Source: Kitasatospora phosalacinea (lineage in GTDB: Bacteria; Actinomycetota; Actinomycetes; Streptomycetales; Streptomycetaceae). Taken from it: 64,000 bases of DNA. Below the pieces are notes generated by a model. The model was not told where the DNA came from, searched no databases, and was given only the letters and a program-made list of their open reading frames with translations. Of the stretch, positions 10,267 through 18,362 are shown in pieces. Made by a program: the position numbers and the translations under genes. Numbering within the stretch: position 1 is the first letter of the stretch; each line of letters starts with the position of its first letter. The DNA lies in contig NZ_JNYE01000022.1 of NCBI RefSeq assembly GCF_000717185.1, forward strand, positions 1 to 64,000, in the 5' to 3' direction.

Positions 10267-10301
10267 CGACGAACGACGGCCGCCCTCCGGGGCGGCCGTC
10301 G
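10225..10301 (+). promoter_or_regulatory. Trp attenuator (alternative RNA hairpins)
   Basis: All four attenuation segments can be read. Segment 1 (TGGGCC, 10225-10230) overlaps the Trp codons and pairs with segment 2 (GGCCCA, 10243-10248). Segment 2's GGGCGGCC (10239-10246) can instead pair perfectly with GGCCGCCC (10278-10285). That blocks the 12-bp terminator stem 10274-10285/10290-10301. Stalling at Trp codons frees segment 2 and favours readthrough into trpEG; ample tryptophan favours termination. The terminator lacks a long T-run. Confidence 0.88.
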
Positions 10302-10380
10302 ACGCGTGTGTGCAGCGTCACGGCCTCCCGGAGGCGGCGGAACCCCCGCAGCGCAACCTCCCGGAAGGAACACCGCAGTC

Positions 10381-12318
10381 GTGACCACCACCGCCGCCGA
10401 CCTGCTCGCCCGGCTCACCGCCCCCGACGCCCCGGCCTTCGCCCTGCTGCACCGCCGCGCCCCCCGGCTCGCCCCCGACACCGTCGAACTGCTGGTCGGC
10501 GAGGTCTCCGACCACGAGGCGCTGGCCGACCTGCCCGTCCCGGCCGGCACCCCCGACGGCGGCCCCCGGCACGACCTGCTGGCCCTCGTCCCGTACGCGC
10601 AGATCCGCGAACGCGGCTTCGCCGCCCGGCAGGACGGCACCCCGCTGCGGGCGCTGTCCGTCACCGAGCAGTACGCGCTGCCGCTGGCCGGGGTGCTGGC
10701 CGCGCTGCCGGACGCGCCGGTGGAGCTGCGCGGCGGGGAGTTCGACATCGACGACGAGGAGTACGCGGAGATCGTCCGCCGGGTGATCCGGGACGAGATC
10801 GGGCGCGGCGAGGGCGCCAACTTCGTGATCCGGCGCGACTTCCGGGCCGAACTGGCCGGGTACTCCACCGCGACCGCGCTGACCCTGTTCCGGCGGCTGC
10901 TGGAGCACGAGCGCGGCGCGTACTGGACCTTCCTGGTGCACACCGGCGACCGGGTGCTGGTCGGCGCCTCCCCCGAGGTCCACGTCCGGCAGTCCGGCGG
11001 CACCGTGGTGATGAACCCGATCTCCGGCACCTACCGCTACCCGGCGGGCGGCCCGACCGCCGGGTCGCTGCTGGAGTTCCTGCGCGACCCCAAGGAGCTG
11101 GAGGAGCTCACCATGGTGGTCGACGAGGAACTGAAGATGATGTGCGCGGTCGGCGACCTCGGCGGGCAGGTGCTCGGCCCGCGCCTGAAGGAGATGTCGC
11201 ACCTCGCGCACACCGAGTACGAACTGCGCGGCCGCACCTCGCTGGACGTCCGCGAGGTGCTGCGGGAGACCATGTTCGCCGCCACCGTCACCGGCAGCCC
11301 GGTGCAGAACGCCACCCGGGTGATCGACCGGTACGAGCGCGGCGGGCGCGGCTACTACTCCGGCGCGCTCGCCCTGATCGGCCGTTCCGCCAGCGGCGGC
11401 CAGCAGTTGGACTCGCCGATCTGCATCCGGGCCGCCGACATCGACCCCGCCGACGGCTCGCTGGTCGTCCGGGTCGGCGCCACCCTCGTCCGGCACTCCG
11501 ACCCGCACTCCGAGGTCGCCGAGACGCACGCCAAGGCCGCCGGGGTGCTCTCCGCGATCGGCGCCCGCCCGGCCCGCTCCGCCAAGGAGGCCGCCGCCCG
11601 GCCCCGGCTCGGCGAGGACCACCGGGTGCAGGCCGCCCTCGACTCCCGGCGGGCCGGGCTGGCCCCGTTCTGGCTGCGGATGCAGCAGCCCGCCGCGCCG
11701 CTGCCCGGCGCCGACGCCCTGGTGGTGGACGGCGAGGACACCTTCACCGCGATGCTCGCCCACCTGCTGCGCTCGCTCGGCCACACCGTCTCCGTCGTCC
11801 GCTACGACGCCCCCGGGCTGCGCGAGCGGGCCGCCGCGCACCGCGGCCCGCTGGTGCTCGGCCCCGGCCCCGGCGACCCGGCCGACCCCGCCGACCCGAA
11901 GATGGCCCTGCTGCGCCCGGTCGTCGCCGACGCGCTGGCCGCCGTCCGCTCCGGGGCGCGCACCGCGCCGCTGCTCGCGGTCTGCCTCAGCCACCAGCTG
12001 CTCTCCGCGCAGCTCGGGCTGGAGCTGGCCCGCAAGGCGGTGCCGTACCAGGGCGCCCAGGAGGCGATCGACCTGTTCGGCACCCGCCGCACCGTCGGCT
12101 TCTACAACACCTTCACCGCCCGCTGCGACGCGGCGACCGCCGCGCGGCTGGCCGCCGAGGGCGTCGAACTCGCCCGGGACGCCCGCACCGGCGACGTGCA
12201 CGCCCTGCGCGGGCCGGGCTTCGCCGGGGTGCAGTTCCACCCCGAGTCGGTGCTCACCCGGGAGGGGGTGGAGATCGTCGCCGGGCTGCTGCGCACCGCC
12301 GCGGCCGTGCGCGGCTGA
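10381..12318 (+). CDS. trpEG: Fused anthranilate synthase TrpE-TrpG
   Basis: The 645-residue protein makes anthranilate from chorismate and glutamine. The N-terminal 420 or so residues form the chorismate-binding TrpE domain, with conserved GASPE, PISGTYRYP and IRAA motifs. The C-terminal part, after about residue 440, is a class I glutamine amidotransferase with Cys535 in AVCLSHQL and the His-x-Glu pair in FHPESVLT. The CLSH rather than CxGH form around the nucleophile is seen in this fused family. The GTG at 10381 follows GGAAGGA. It is controlled by the attenuator immediately upstream. A GC-rich hairpin follows the stop. TrpD is encoded 28 kb away. Confidence 0.95.
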   Translation: MTTTAADLLARLTAPDAPAFALLHRRAPRLAPDTVELLVGEVSDHEALADLPVPAGTPDGGPRHDLLALVPYAQIRERGFAARQDGTPLRALSVTEQYALPLAGVLAALPDAPVELRGGEFDIDDEEYAEIVRRVIRDEIGRGEGANFVIRRDFRAELAGYSTATALTLFRRLLEHERGAYWTFLVHTGDRVLVGASPEVHVRQSGGTVVMNPISGTYRYPAGGPTAGSLLEFLRDPKELEELTMVVDEELKMMCAVGDLGGQVLGPRLKEMSHLAHTEYELRGRTSLDVREVLRETMFAATVTGSPVQNATRVIDRYERGGRGYYSGALALIGRSASGGQQLDSPICIRAADIDPADGSLVVRVGATLVRHSDPHSEVAETHAKAAGVLSAIGARPARSAKEAAARPRLGEDHRVQAALDSRRAGLAPFWLRMQQPAAPLPGADALVVDGEDTFTAMLAHLLRSLGHTVSVVRYDAPGLRERAAAHRGPLVLGPGPGDPADPADPKMALLRPVVADALAAVRSGARTAPLLAVCLSHQLLSAQLGLELARKAVPYQGAQEAIDLFGTRRTVGFYNTFTARCDAATAARLAAEGVELARDARTGDVHALRGPGFAGVQFHPESVLTREGVEIVAGLLRTAAAVRG

Positions 12319-12332
12319 ATCCCGCCGGGGCC

Positions 12333-12360
12333 GGCCGCCCGGCCCCGCCGCCGGGCGGCC
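12333..12360 (+). terminator. GC-rich terminator hairpin after trpEG
   Basis: GGCCGCCCGGC (12333-12343) pairs perfectly with GCCGGGCGGCC (12350-12360) around a six-base loop, 15 bases past the trpEG stop. No T-run follows. It separates trpEG from the accessory cassette that starts at 12436. Confidence 0.65.
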
Positions 12361-12435
12361 GACGGAAAGGTCTGGATCTCCCCCGAGGCTGACTGGTATT
12401 CATATCCTGCCCGTCGGTCATGAATTGGGGGATGC

Positions 12436-12786
12436 ATGACGAACGCACCCGAGTCCGGAAGCGTCGAGATCGCCCTCGACGACGGCACCGTCCTGCACGC
12501 CGCCCTCCGCCACGGCCCCGGCCGCCGGGCGGGGGACGCGGGGGCGGTCTCCGCGGCGGTCACCCACAGCCTCGGCGAAGTCCGGCGCACGGTGCGCGCG
12601 GTCGGGCGGTGGGCGCGCGAGACGGCGCTGGAGGCGGGCGACCCGGACGAGTTCGAGGTGGAGTTCGGCCTCGACCTGGAGGTGAAGTCCGGCCGCCTGG
12701 TCGGCGTCCTCGCGGAGGCCTCCGCCCGGGCCGGCCTGGTCGTCCGGCTGAGTTGGCGGCGGCCGGACGACCGCGGCGCCGAGTGA
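12436..12786 (+). CDS. Trypco1-like (CU044_2847 family) protein
   Basis: The 116-residue protein resembles the CU044_2847/Trypco1 family, small proteins known mainly for co-occurring with trypsin-like proteases in predicted conflict systems of actinobacteria and other multicellular prokaryotes. Visible features are an N-terminal beta-rich SVEIALDDGTVLHA, a central helical segment, and EFEVEFGLDLEVKSGRLVGV, the family-typical acidic strand followed by a short C-terminal strand (GLVVRLSWRR). There is no signal peptide. GGGGGA precedes the ATG. Its TGA overlaps the GTG of the protease gene, so the pair are coupled, as expected for a protease and its regulator or adaptor. The molecular function is unknown. 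Confidence 0.8.
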   Translation: MTNAPESGSVEIALDDGTVLHAALRHGPGRRAGDAGAVSAAVTHSLGEVRRTVRAVGRWARETALEAGDPDEFEVEFGLDLEVKSGRLVGVLAEASARAGLVVRLSWRRPDDRGAE

Positions 12787-13673
12787 GCCCGGACAGCGCG
12801 GCGGTCCTGCTCGCCGACCCGGCCGGGAACTTCCGCGGCAGCGGCTTCCACCTCGGCGCGGGCCTGCTGGTCAGCTGCGCGCACGTGGTGCACGGCCGCC
12901 CGGGGCTCACCGCGGCCACCGGGCCCGGCGCGGACGCCCACCCGGTGCGCACCGCGCGGCTGTTCCCGCCGGGCCCGGTGCCCGGCGCCGCCGCCTACCC
13001 GCGGCCGGACCTCGCCCTGCTCACCGCGCCCGGCCTGGCCGACGCCCCCGCCGTCCCGCTCGCCGGGCGCGACCCGGCGAGCGGCGCGGTCGTCCTGGTG
13101 CGCGGCTTCGCGAGGAACCCGGTCACCGGCGAGGTCGGCCCGGAGTCGGCCCGGCTGACCGTCGCGGGCCCCTCCGGTCTCGGGATACGCGTCCAAGGAG
13201 GCTGGATCCAGCCCGGGTTGAGCGGCGGCATGGCGGTCGACGGGCAGGGCCGGGTGGTCGGCGTGGTCAAGGCCACCGCGGACGGCGACGACCCGGTCGG
13301 CGGCTGGCTGACCCCGCTGTCCGAGCTGCTGCCGCTGCTGCCGCCGGCCGCCCCGCCCCCGGCGCCCCGTCCGGCGGTGACGGCGGGCGAGGTCGCCCGG
13401 CTGCTCGCCGCGCCGGCCCCGCTGCAGGACCCGGCGGTGCGGCTGGAGCTGGTGCAGGCGGTCAACGAGCGGCTCGGCCCCGGCGAGGAGGTCCGGGTCG
13501 CGTACCACGCGCTCGCCGCCCTGCACCTGCGCGCCCTCGCCGCCTGCTGCCTGCAGCACCGCCGTCCGGGCGCCGCGCTGCGCGCCCTGCTGGCCGGGGC
13601 CCGCGAACTGTGCGGCCCGCACCGGGCGCTGGACGAACTGGACGCCCTGCTGGGCTCCGAACCGGAGGAGTGA
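12783..13673 (+). CDS. Cytosolic trypsin-like serine protease with helical C-terminal domain
   Basis: The 296-residue protein has a trypsin-like fold at residues 1-185 with the full catalytic triad: His34 in SCAHVV, Asp76 in RPDLALL, and Ser147 in PGLSGGM. There is no signal peptide, so it should act in the cytosol. A proline-rich linker (187-198) leads to an all-helical domain at about 200-292 resembling the effector-associated domains that couple effectors to regulators in predicted conflict systems; this assignment is by pattern only. The GTG overlaps the preceding gene's TGA. The next gene starts one base after its stop. The physiological substrate is unknown. Confidence 0.82.
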   Translation: MSPDSAAVLLADPAGNFRGSGFHLGAGLLVSCAHVVHGRPGLTAATGPGADAHPVRTARLFPPGPVPGAAAYPRPDLALLTAPGLADAPAVPLAGRDPASGAVVLVRGFARNPVTGEVGPESARLTVAGPSGLGIRVQGGWIQPGLSGGMAVDGQGRVVGVVKATADGDDPVGGWLTPLSELLPLLPPAAPPPAPRPAVTAGEVARLLAAPAPLQDPAVRLELVQAVNERLGPGEEVRVAYHALAALHLRALAACCLQHRRPGAALRALLAGARELCGPHRALDELDALLGSEPEE

Positions 13674-13674
13674 G

Positions 13675-14652
13675 ATGGACCGCTGCACCTGGGAGACCCG
13701 GCAGATGCTGCAGCGCATCCTCGCCGGATGGTTCGAACTGGCTCCGGTGCTGCCGGAGTTGGAGCAGCACCTGGCCGAGACCACGGGCTACCCCGTCCAG
13801 GTGCAGCCCCGCCCGCTGTCGGTGTCCGCCACCCGGATCGCCAAGTTCCTGGCCGAGGACCACCGGCAGCCCGCCGCCGCGATCGGCCACCTGCACGACT
13901 GGCTGGTCAACGTCCACGGCAACCAGCTGCGCGGCGACTGGGTGTCCTTCCTCGCCCTGGTGCAGAACGCGCCCGGGCTGGCCGTCGACCAGCGGGCCGA
14001 GCTCGTCGCCATCGCCGACGTGCTGTGCTTCCCGCCGGTGGCCCCGCTGCGCACCGACGGCCGCCGCCTGGTCGAGATGGCCACCCACGCCCGGGTGATC
14101 GGCAGCCCCGGCCTGCTGCTGGAGGAGCTCGCCCTCAAGGAGCCGCAGCTGGCGCAGCACGCCCGCGAGGCCGCGGAACGCGTCCGCACCGGCCCGCCCC
14201 CGCTCGACCGGCAGGAGGAGCTGCCCCGGCACGGGCGCCCCCTGGTGCGGGCCGCCGCCGGCCTGGCCGTGCTCGCCGTCGTCGCCCTGGCCGCCGTCCT
14301 GGCCTGGTCGGGCGGCCCGTCGCCGCTGCCCGCGCGGAGCGCCGTCTGGAGCGACCCCACCGTCGGCCCCGGCGGCACCAGCACCGCGGAGGTCGACGTC
14401 CCCGCGGGCGCCGCCCGGCTGAAGGCCCGCCTGCTGCTGTCCGACGTCAACCCGGACAGCGGCAGCTGCACCGAGCTGACCGCCCGGCTCGGCATCGACC
14501 AGCACGACAGCAGCGACTGGCGGCCCCCGGGCGCCGAGGTCTCGCTCCCGGTGCCCGCCGGCCTCACCCGCCTGCACCTGACCCTGGAGCTGAGCGAGAC
14601 GCCGGGCTGCACCCAGAAGGTCGACATCCAACGCGTCGAATTCACCCGCTAG
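13675..14652 (+). CDS. One-pass membrane protein with cytosolic helical and outer beta domain
   Basis: I do not recognise a named family. The 325 residues divide into a predicted helical cytosolic domain (1-170), a charged linker, one membrane helix at about 191-212 (flanked by HGRPLVR on the inside), and an extracellular beta-rich domain (213-325). That domain has only two cysteines, Cys265 and Cys312, which could form a disulfide. Positive residues precede the helix, supporting N-in/C-out. The gene starts one base after the protease stop and is followed nine bases later by the lipoprotein gene. It is therefore placed to connect an outside signal to the cytosolic protease. That role is an inference. 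Confidence 0.7.
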   Translation: MDRCTWETRQMLQRILAGWFELAPVLPELEQHLAETTGYPVQVQPRPLSVSATRIAKFLAEDHRQPAAAIGHLHDWLVNVHGNQLRGDWVSFLALVQNAPGLAVDQRAELVAIADVLCFPPVAPLRTDGRRLVEMATHARVIGSPGLLLEELALKEPQLAQHAREAAERVRTGPPPLDRQEELPRHGRPLVRAAAGLAVLAVVALAAVLAWSGGPSPLPARSAVWSDPTVGPGGTSTAEVDVPAGAARLKARLLLSDVNPDSGSCTELTARLGIDQHDSSDWRPPGAEVSLPVPAGLTRLHLTLELSETPGCTQKVDIQRVEFTR

Positions 14653-14661
14653 GAGTCCCCC

Positions 14662-15537
14662 GTGCCCACCCCGCGCTCCGCCCGCCTGGCCGTCGGCCTG
14701 CTGCTGTTCGCCACCGCCGCGTCCGGCTGCTCCGGCGACGAGCCGAAGCCGTTCGACAACCTGCCGGTCAAGGTCGGCTTCAAGACCGACCGCCCCGGCA
14801 TGTCCGAGTTCACCGACAAGGGCGTGTACGACGGCTTCGAACCGCACCTGACCATGAAGGTGCTCGGCTCCCGCAAGATCGACTACACCTCGCTGACGGT
14901 GACCACCGCCAACTGGGAGGACGCCCTCACCGACGGCAAGGCCAACCACAACAAGGTCGACCTGGTGGTCGCCGACATCTCCGAGCGCGACAGCCTCAAG
15001 CAGGACTACAACCTGGCCGGGCCCTACCTGCAGACCCCGCTGGGTGTCCTGCTGAAGGCCGGGGACACCAGGACGGTCGCCAAGTCCGACGACCTCAGGC
15101 CGCTGCGGGTCTGCGTCTCCCCCGGCACCACCGCCGAGGCCCAGCTCCGGGACATCGGCCCCCGGGTCACCGTCACCGGCACCAACCTCAAGGAGTGCCT
15201 GGCCCGGGTCGACGACGACACCGCCGACGCCGTGCTCTCCGACTACCTGGTCCTGCAGGGCGTCGCCGCCAACTCCGGCAGCGGCGGCACCCGCGCCTAC
15301 CGGGTCGCCCGGGACGCCCACATCGGCAAGACCCAGTTCCTGATGATGGTGCTGCCCAAGGGCCACCGGAAGGCCTGCGAGCTGCTCCGCGAGGCCATCA
15401 ACGACTACCTGCAGGACCCGGACTGGATGAACGCCCTGCGCAGCTCCTTCGCCTTCGGCCCCGACTTCACCGACAAGGAGCTGCGCGACACCTTCAAGCC
15501 CGTCACCACCTCCGCGGGCGACCGCTGCTCGGCCTGA
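14662..15537 (+). CDS. Solute-binding-protein-like lipoprotein
   Basis: The 291-residue product has a lipoprotein signal with lipobox ATAASGC and acylated Cys23. The mature part resembles type 3 periplasmic amino-acid-binding proteins: KVGFKTDRPG at the start, DLVVADISER in the ligand-cleft region, and DAVLSDYLVLQG in lobe 2. No ABC permease or ATPase is encoded nearby, so it is more likely a sensor or adaptor than a transporter component. AGGAGT at 14651-14656 gives a good ribosome binding site for the GTG. It is the last gene of the protease cassette and meets the convergent response-regulator gene 13 bases later. Confidence 0.78.
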   Translation: MPTPRSARLAVGLLLFATAASGCSGDEPKPFDNLPVKVGFKTDRPGMSEFTDKGVYDGFEPHLTMKVLGSRKIDYTSLTVTTANWEDALTDGKANHNKVDLVVADISERDSLKQDYNLAGPYLQTPLGVLLKAGDTRTVAKSDDLRPLRVCVSPGTTAEAQLRDIGPRVTVTGTNLKECLARVDDDTADAVLSDYLVLQGVAANSGSGGTRAYRVARDAHIGKTQFLMMVLPKGHRKACELLREAINDYLQDPDWMNALRSSFAFGPDFTDKELRDTFKPVTTSAGDRCSA

Positions 15538-15550
15538 ACCCCCGCGCGGG

Positions 15551-16222
15551 TCAGCCCAGTTCCTCGTCCAGGCCCTGCTCGATCGCGTACCGGACCAGCT
15601 CCACCCGGTTGTGCAGCTGGAGCTTGCCCAGGGTGTTCTGGACGTGGTTCTGCACGGTGCGGTGCGAGAGCACCAGGCGGTCGGCGATCTGCCGGTAGGA
15701 CAGGCCCTTGGCGACCAGCCGCAGCACCTCGGTCTCCCGCGGGGTCAGCTGCGGGGCGGCCGGCTCGGCGGAGGTGCCGGGCTCGGCGGCCAGCCGGCGG
15801 AACTCGCCGAGCACCAGGCCCGCCAGGCCCGGGGTGAACACCGGGTCGCCGACCGCGGTGCGGCGCACCGCGTCGAGCAGCTCCTCGCGGCCCGCCGACT
15901 TCACCAGGTAGCCGGTCGCCCCGGACTTCACCGCCTCCAGCACGTCCGCGTGCTCGCCGCTCGCCGACAGCACCAGCACCCGCACCGCCGGGTCGGCCGC
16001 CACCACCAGGCGGCACACCTCCGCGCCGGACAGCGACGGCAGGTTGAGGTCCAGCACCACCACCTGCGGGGTGCTGGCCCGGGCCCGGCGGACCGCCTCC
16101 TCGCCGTCCCCCGCGGTGGCGACCACCGCGAACCCGGCCTCCGCCAGGTCCCGGGCCACCCCCTCGCGCCACATCGGGTGGTCGTCCACCACCATCACGC
16201 GCACCGGCTGCTCAGTCGTCAT
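15551..16222 (-). CDS. NarL/LuxR-family response regulator
   Basis: The 223-residue regulator has a receiver domain (residues 7-125) with the acidic pocket VVDD, phosphoacceptor Asp58 in VVLDLNLPS, and the conserved Lys108 in GYLVKSA. A LuxR-type DNA-binding domain covers about 155-215 (LTPRETEVLRLVAKGLSYRQ, then TVQNHV). It overlaps the sensor kinase gene by 11 bases, so it forms a standard two-component pair. Target genes are not evident; the convergent protease cassette ends 13 bases from its stop, but convergence gives no reason to link them. Confidence 0.94.
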   Translation of the reverse strand: MTTEQPVRVMVVDDHPMWREGVARDLAEAGFAVVATAGDGEEAVRRARASTPQVVVLDLNLPSLSGAEVCRLVVAADPAVRVLVLSASGEHADVLEAVKSGATGYLVKSAGREELLDAVRRTAVGDPVFTPGLAGLVLGEFRRLAAEPGTSAEPAAPQLTPRETEVLRLVAKGLSYRQIADRLVLSHRTVQNHVQNTLGKLQLHNRVELVRYAIEQGLDEELG

Positions 16223-17507
16223 GCCCGCTCCTCGGCCACCGCAGTTCCACCTCGACGCCCTCCCCGGGCACCGAGTACAGCTCGGCGCTGCCGCCGAGGT
16301 CCAGCATCCGGCCGCGGATCGACTGCGCGACCCCGAGCCGTCCGTCGCGCTGCGCCTCGGCCAGCCGCCCCGCCGGGAAGCCCGGGCCGTCGTCGCGCAC
16401 CGACACCGTCACCGCGTCCGGCTCGTCCTCGACCAGGATCCACGCCCGGGCCGACTCCCCCGCGTGCCGCCGGACGTTGTCCAGCGCCGCCGCCACCGCG
16501 GCCGCCAGCTCGGACGCCGCCGGGGCGGGCATCAGGACGGGCGTGGCGGGCGCGGCGACGGTGATCCGCTCGTCCGCGTGCCGGGAGACCAGCGGACGCA
16601 GGTCCCGCTCGCCGCCCGCGGGCTCCTCCTCGGACGGCCGCCCGCCGGTCATCAGGGCCCGCAGCGCGCGCTCCTGCTCGCCGGCCAGCCGCCCCAGCTC
16701 GGCGGCGTCGCCCTGCTGGCGGTGCACCAGGGCGAGCACCTGCAGCACCCCGTCGTGGATGTCCCGGGAGAGCCGCTCGCGCTCCCGGGTCGCGGCCTCC
16801 ACCTGCAGCGCCCGGGTGAGCACCGCCTCGCTGGCCCGGGCCAGTTCGATCACGTAGCCGATGGCGCAGCCCGCGAGCAGCAGCAGCACGATGTTGTGCA
16901 GGTTGTCGGGACTGACCCCGCCGTGCCCGAGGATGTTCGCCGCGCCGATCACCGCCCCCGCGAACGCGGCGGCCCGCCAGCCGCCCTTGCCCGCGAAGCC
17001 CAGCACCGTCCCGGCCGCCCAGATCGTCGGCAGGGTCGGCGCGCCGCCGTGGATCCGCGCCGGGGTGTCGATGACCCCGCTCATCACGATGCCGGTCACC
17101 GCCGCCGCCAGGTCCGTCCCCAGCACCGGCCAGGTGCACCGCTGCGGCCCGGCGAACGCCCGGGTCGAGGCCAGCGTCCACAGGCTCAGCGCGCCCAGGT
17201 AGATCCAGCCGGAGACCGGGTGCAGAAAGTGGTGGTACGAGGTGAGGTACCGCAGCACCGCGTACGCCAGGGCGAGCACCCGGAAGTACCCCATGGCGCG
17301 CCACAGCGGCAGCTCCACCGACATCCCGCCGGCCACCACCGCCGCCGCCACCCCGGCGGGCGCCGGGCCGGCCGGTGCCGCGGCCGGTGCGGCCGCGGTC
17401 GGTGCGGCCGCGGTCGGTGCGGCCGCGGTCGGTGCGGCCGCGGTCGGTGCGGCCGCGGTCGGTGCGGCCGCGGTCGGTGCGACGACGGGTCTGTGGTCCT
17501 CCATCAC
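16212..17507 (-). CDS. Sensor histidine kinase (NarL-partner type) with PTAAA repeat
   Basis: The 431-residue kinase has an unusual N-terminus: six PTAAA units at residues 11-40. A membrane region of about five helices spans 70-225 and resembles the MacS-type sensor domain. The HisKA_3 box is RERERLSRDIHDGVLQV, with His251 as the phosphorylation site. The ATPase domain contains ALDNVRRHA (N-box) and DDGPGF (G1 box). Its partner regulator overlaps its 3' end. The low-complexity tract is encoded by exact 15-base repeats, so its length may vary between strains. A start inside or after the repeat (for example the Met at residue 62) cannot be excluded. Confidence 0.9.
   Translation of the reverse strand: MMEDHRPVVAPTAAAPTAAAPTAAAPTAAAPTAAAPTAAAPAAAPAGPAPAGVAAAVVAGGMSVELPLWRAMGYFRVLALAYAVLRYLTSYHHFLHPVSGWIYLGALSLWTLASTRAFAGPQRCTWPVLGTDLAAAVTGIVMSGVIDTPARIHGGAPTLPTIWAAGTVLGFAGKGGWRAAAFAGAVIGAANILGHGGVSPDNLHNIVLLLLAGCAIGYVIELARASEAVLTRALQVEAATRERERLSRDIHDGVLQVLALVHRQQGDAAELGRLAGEQERALRALMTGGRPSEEEPAGGERDLRPLVSRHADERITVAAPATPVLMPAPAASELAAAVAAALDNVRRHAGESARAWILVEDEPDAVTVSVRDDGPGFPAGRLAEAQRDGRLGVAQSIRGRMLDLGGSAELYSVPGEGVEVELRWPRSGHDD
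17386..17475. repeat. 15-bp tandem repeat, six exact copies
   Basis: Plus-strand unit GGTGCGGCCGCGGTC repeats exactly six times from 17386 to 17475, with degenerate partial units on both sides. Each unit contains GCGGCCGC. On the minus strand it encodes PTAAA in the sensor kinase N-terminus. Because the unit is a multiple of three, copy-number change keeps the frame. Confidence 0.95.
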
Positions 17508-17531
17508 CCTGCGCTCCCCCGTGACGGCCCG

Positions 17532-18362
17532 TCAGGCCCCGGCGTCCTTCTCGACGTCCCCGGCCTGCCCGGCCTGTTCCGCCTGCCCGGCCCGTTCCGC
17601 CTGCCCGGCCTTCTCCGCGCCCTCGGCCTTCTCGGCCTTCTGCTGCGCCTTGCGGTCGGCGTCCGCGGCCTTCTTCTCCTCGGCGAGCTGCCGCTTGGCG
17701 GCGGTCGCGTAGACGTCCACGTACTCCTGGCCGGACAGCCGCATGATCTCGTACATCACCTCGTCGGTGACCGAGCGCAGGATGAACCGGTCGTTCTCCA
17801 TGCCCTGGTAGCGGGAGAAGTCCAGCGGGCGGCCGATCCGGATGCCGGGCCGGACGCCGAAGTTGGGCATCACCTGGCCGGGCGGCTGCACCTTCTCGGT
17901 GTCGATCATCGCGACCGGGATCACCGGCGCGCCGGTGGCCAGCGCGACCCGGGCCAGGCCGCCGACCTTTCCGCGGTACAGCTTGCCGTCGGGCGAACGG
18001 GTGCCCTCCGGGTAGACGCCGAAGATCTCGCCCCGCTCGACCACCGCGATGCCGCTGCGGATCGCCGCCTCACCGGCCCCGCGGGCGCCCGAGCGGTCCA
18101 CCGGCAGCTGGCCGACGCCCTTGAAGAACGCGGCGGTCAGCCGGCCCTTGATGCCGGGCGTGGTGAAGTACTCGGCCTTCGCGATGAAGGTCACCCGGCG
18201 CTTGAGCAGCGCGGGCAGGAAGAACGAGTCGGAGAACGAGAGGTGGTTGCTGGCGAGGATCGCCGGACCCTCGTCCGGAATGTTCTCCTCGCCCTCCATC
18301 CACGGCCGGAAGAAGATCCGCAGCAGCGGGGCGACGATCATCTTCATCAGTCGGTAGAACAA
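17532..18362 (-). CDS. 1-acylglycerol-3-phosphate acyltransferase (PlsC family)
   Basis: This membrane-associated enzyme should acylate lysophosphatidic acid in phospholipid synthesis. Starting at the TTG gives 276 residues, with the acyltransferase motifs NHLSFSD (39-45), YPEGTRSPDG (118-127) and a later VIPVAMID. I chose the TTG at 18362 because AGGAGG lies six bases before it; in-frame ATG codons follow at residues 6 and 8. The C-terminal 50 residues are a charged, alanine-rich tail with repeated EKA and AGQAE elements, absent from minimal PlsC proteins and likely disordered or coiled coil. It diverges from the hydrolase gene. Confidence 0.9.
   Translation of the reverse strand: MFYRLMKMIVAPLLRIFFRPWMEGEENIPDEGPAILASNHLSFSDSFFLPALLKRRVTFIAKAEYFTTPGIKGRLTAAFFKGVGQLPVDRSGARGAGEAAIRSGIAVVERGEIFGVYPEGTRSPDGKLYRGKVGGLARVALATGAPVIPVAMIDTEKVQPPGQVMPNFGVRPGIRIGRPLDFSRYQGMENDRFILRSVTDEVMYEIMRLSGQEYVDVYATAAKRQLAEEKKAADADRKAQQKAEKAEGAEKAGQAERAGQAEQAGQAGDVEKDAGA

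Noticed and set aside
12319..15537. The protease cassette as part of a biosynthetic gene cluster
   Set aside because: No carrier protein, synthase, cyclase or transporter genes are nearby, and the flanking genes are core metabolism.
14662..15537. The lipoprotein as part of an amino-acid ABC transporter
   Set aside because: No permease or ATPase gene is adjacent on either side; the operon partners are the protease genes.
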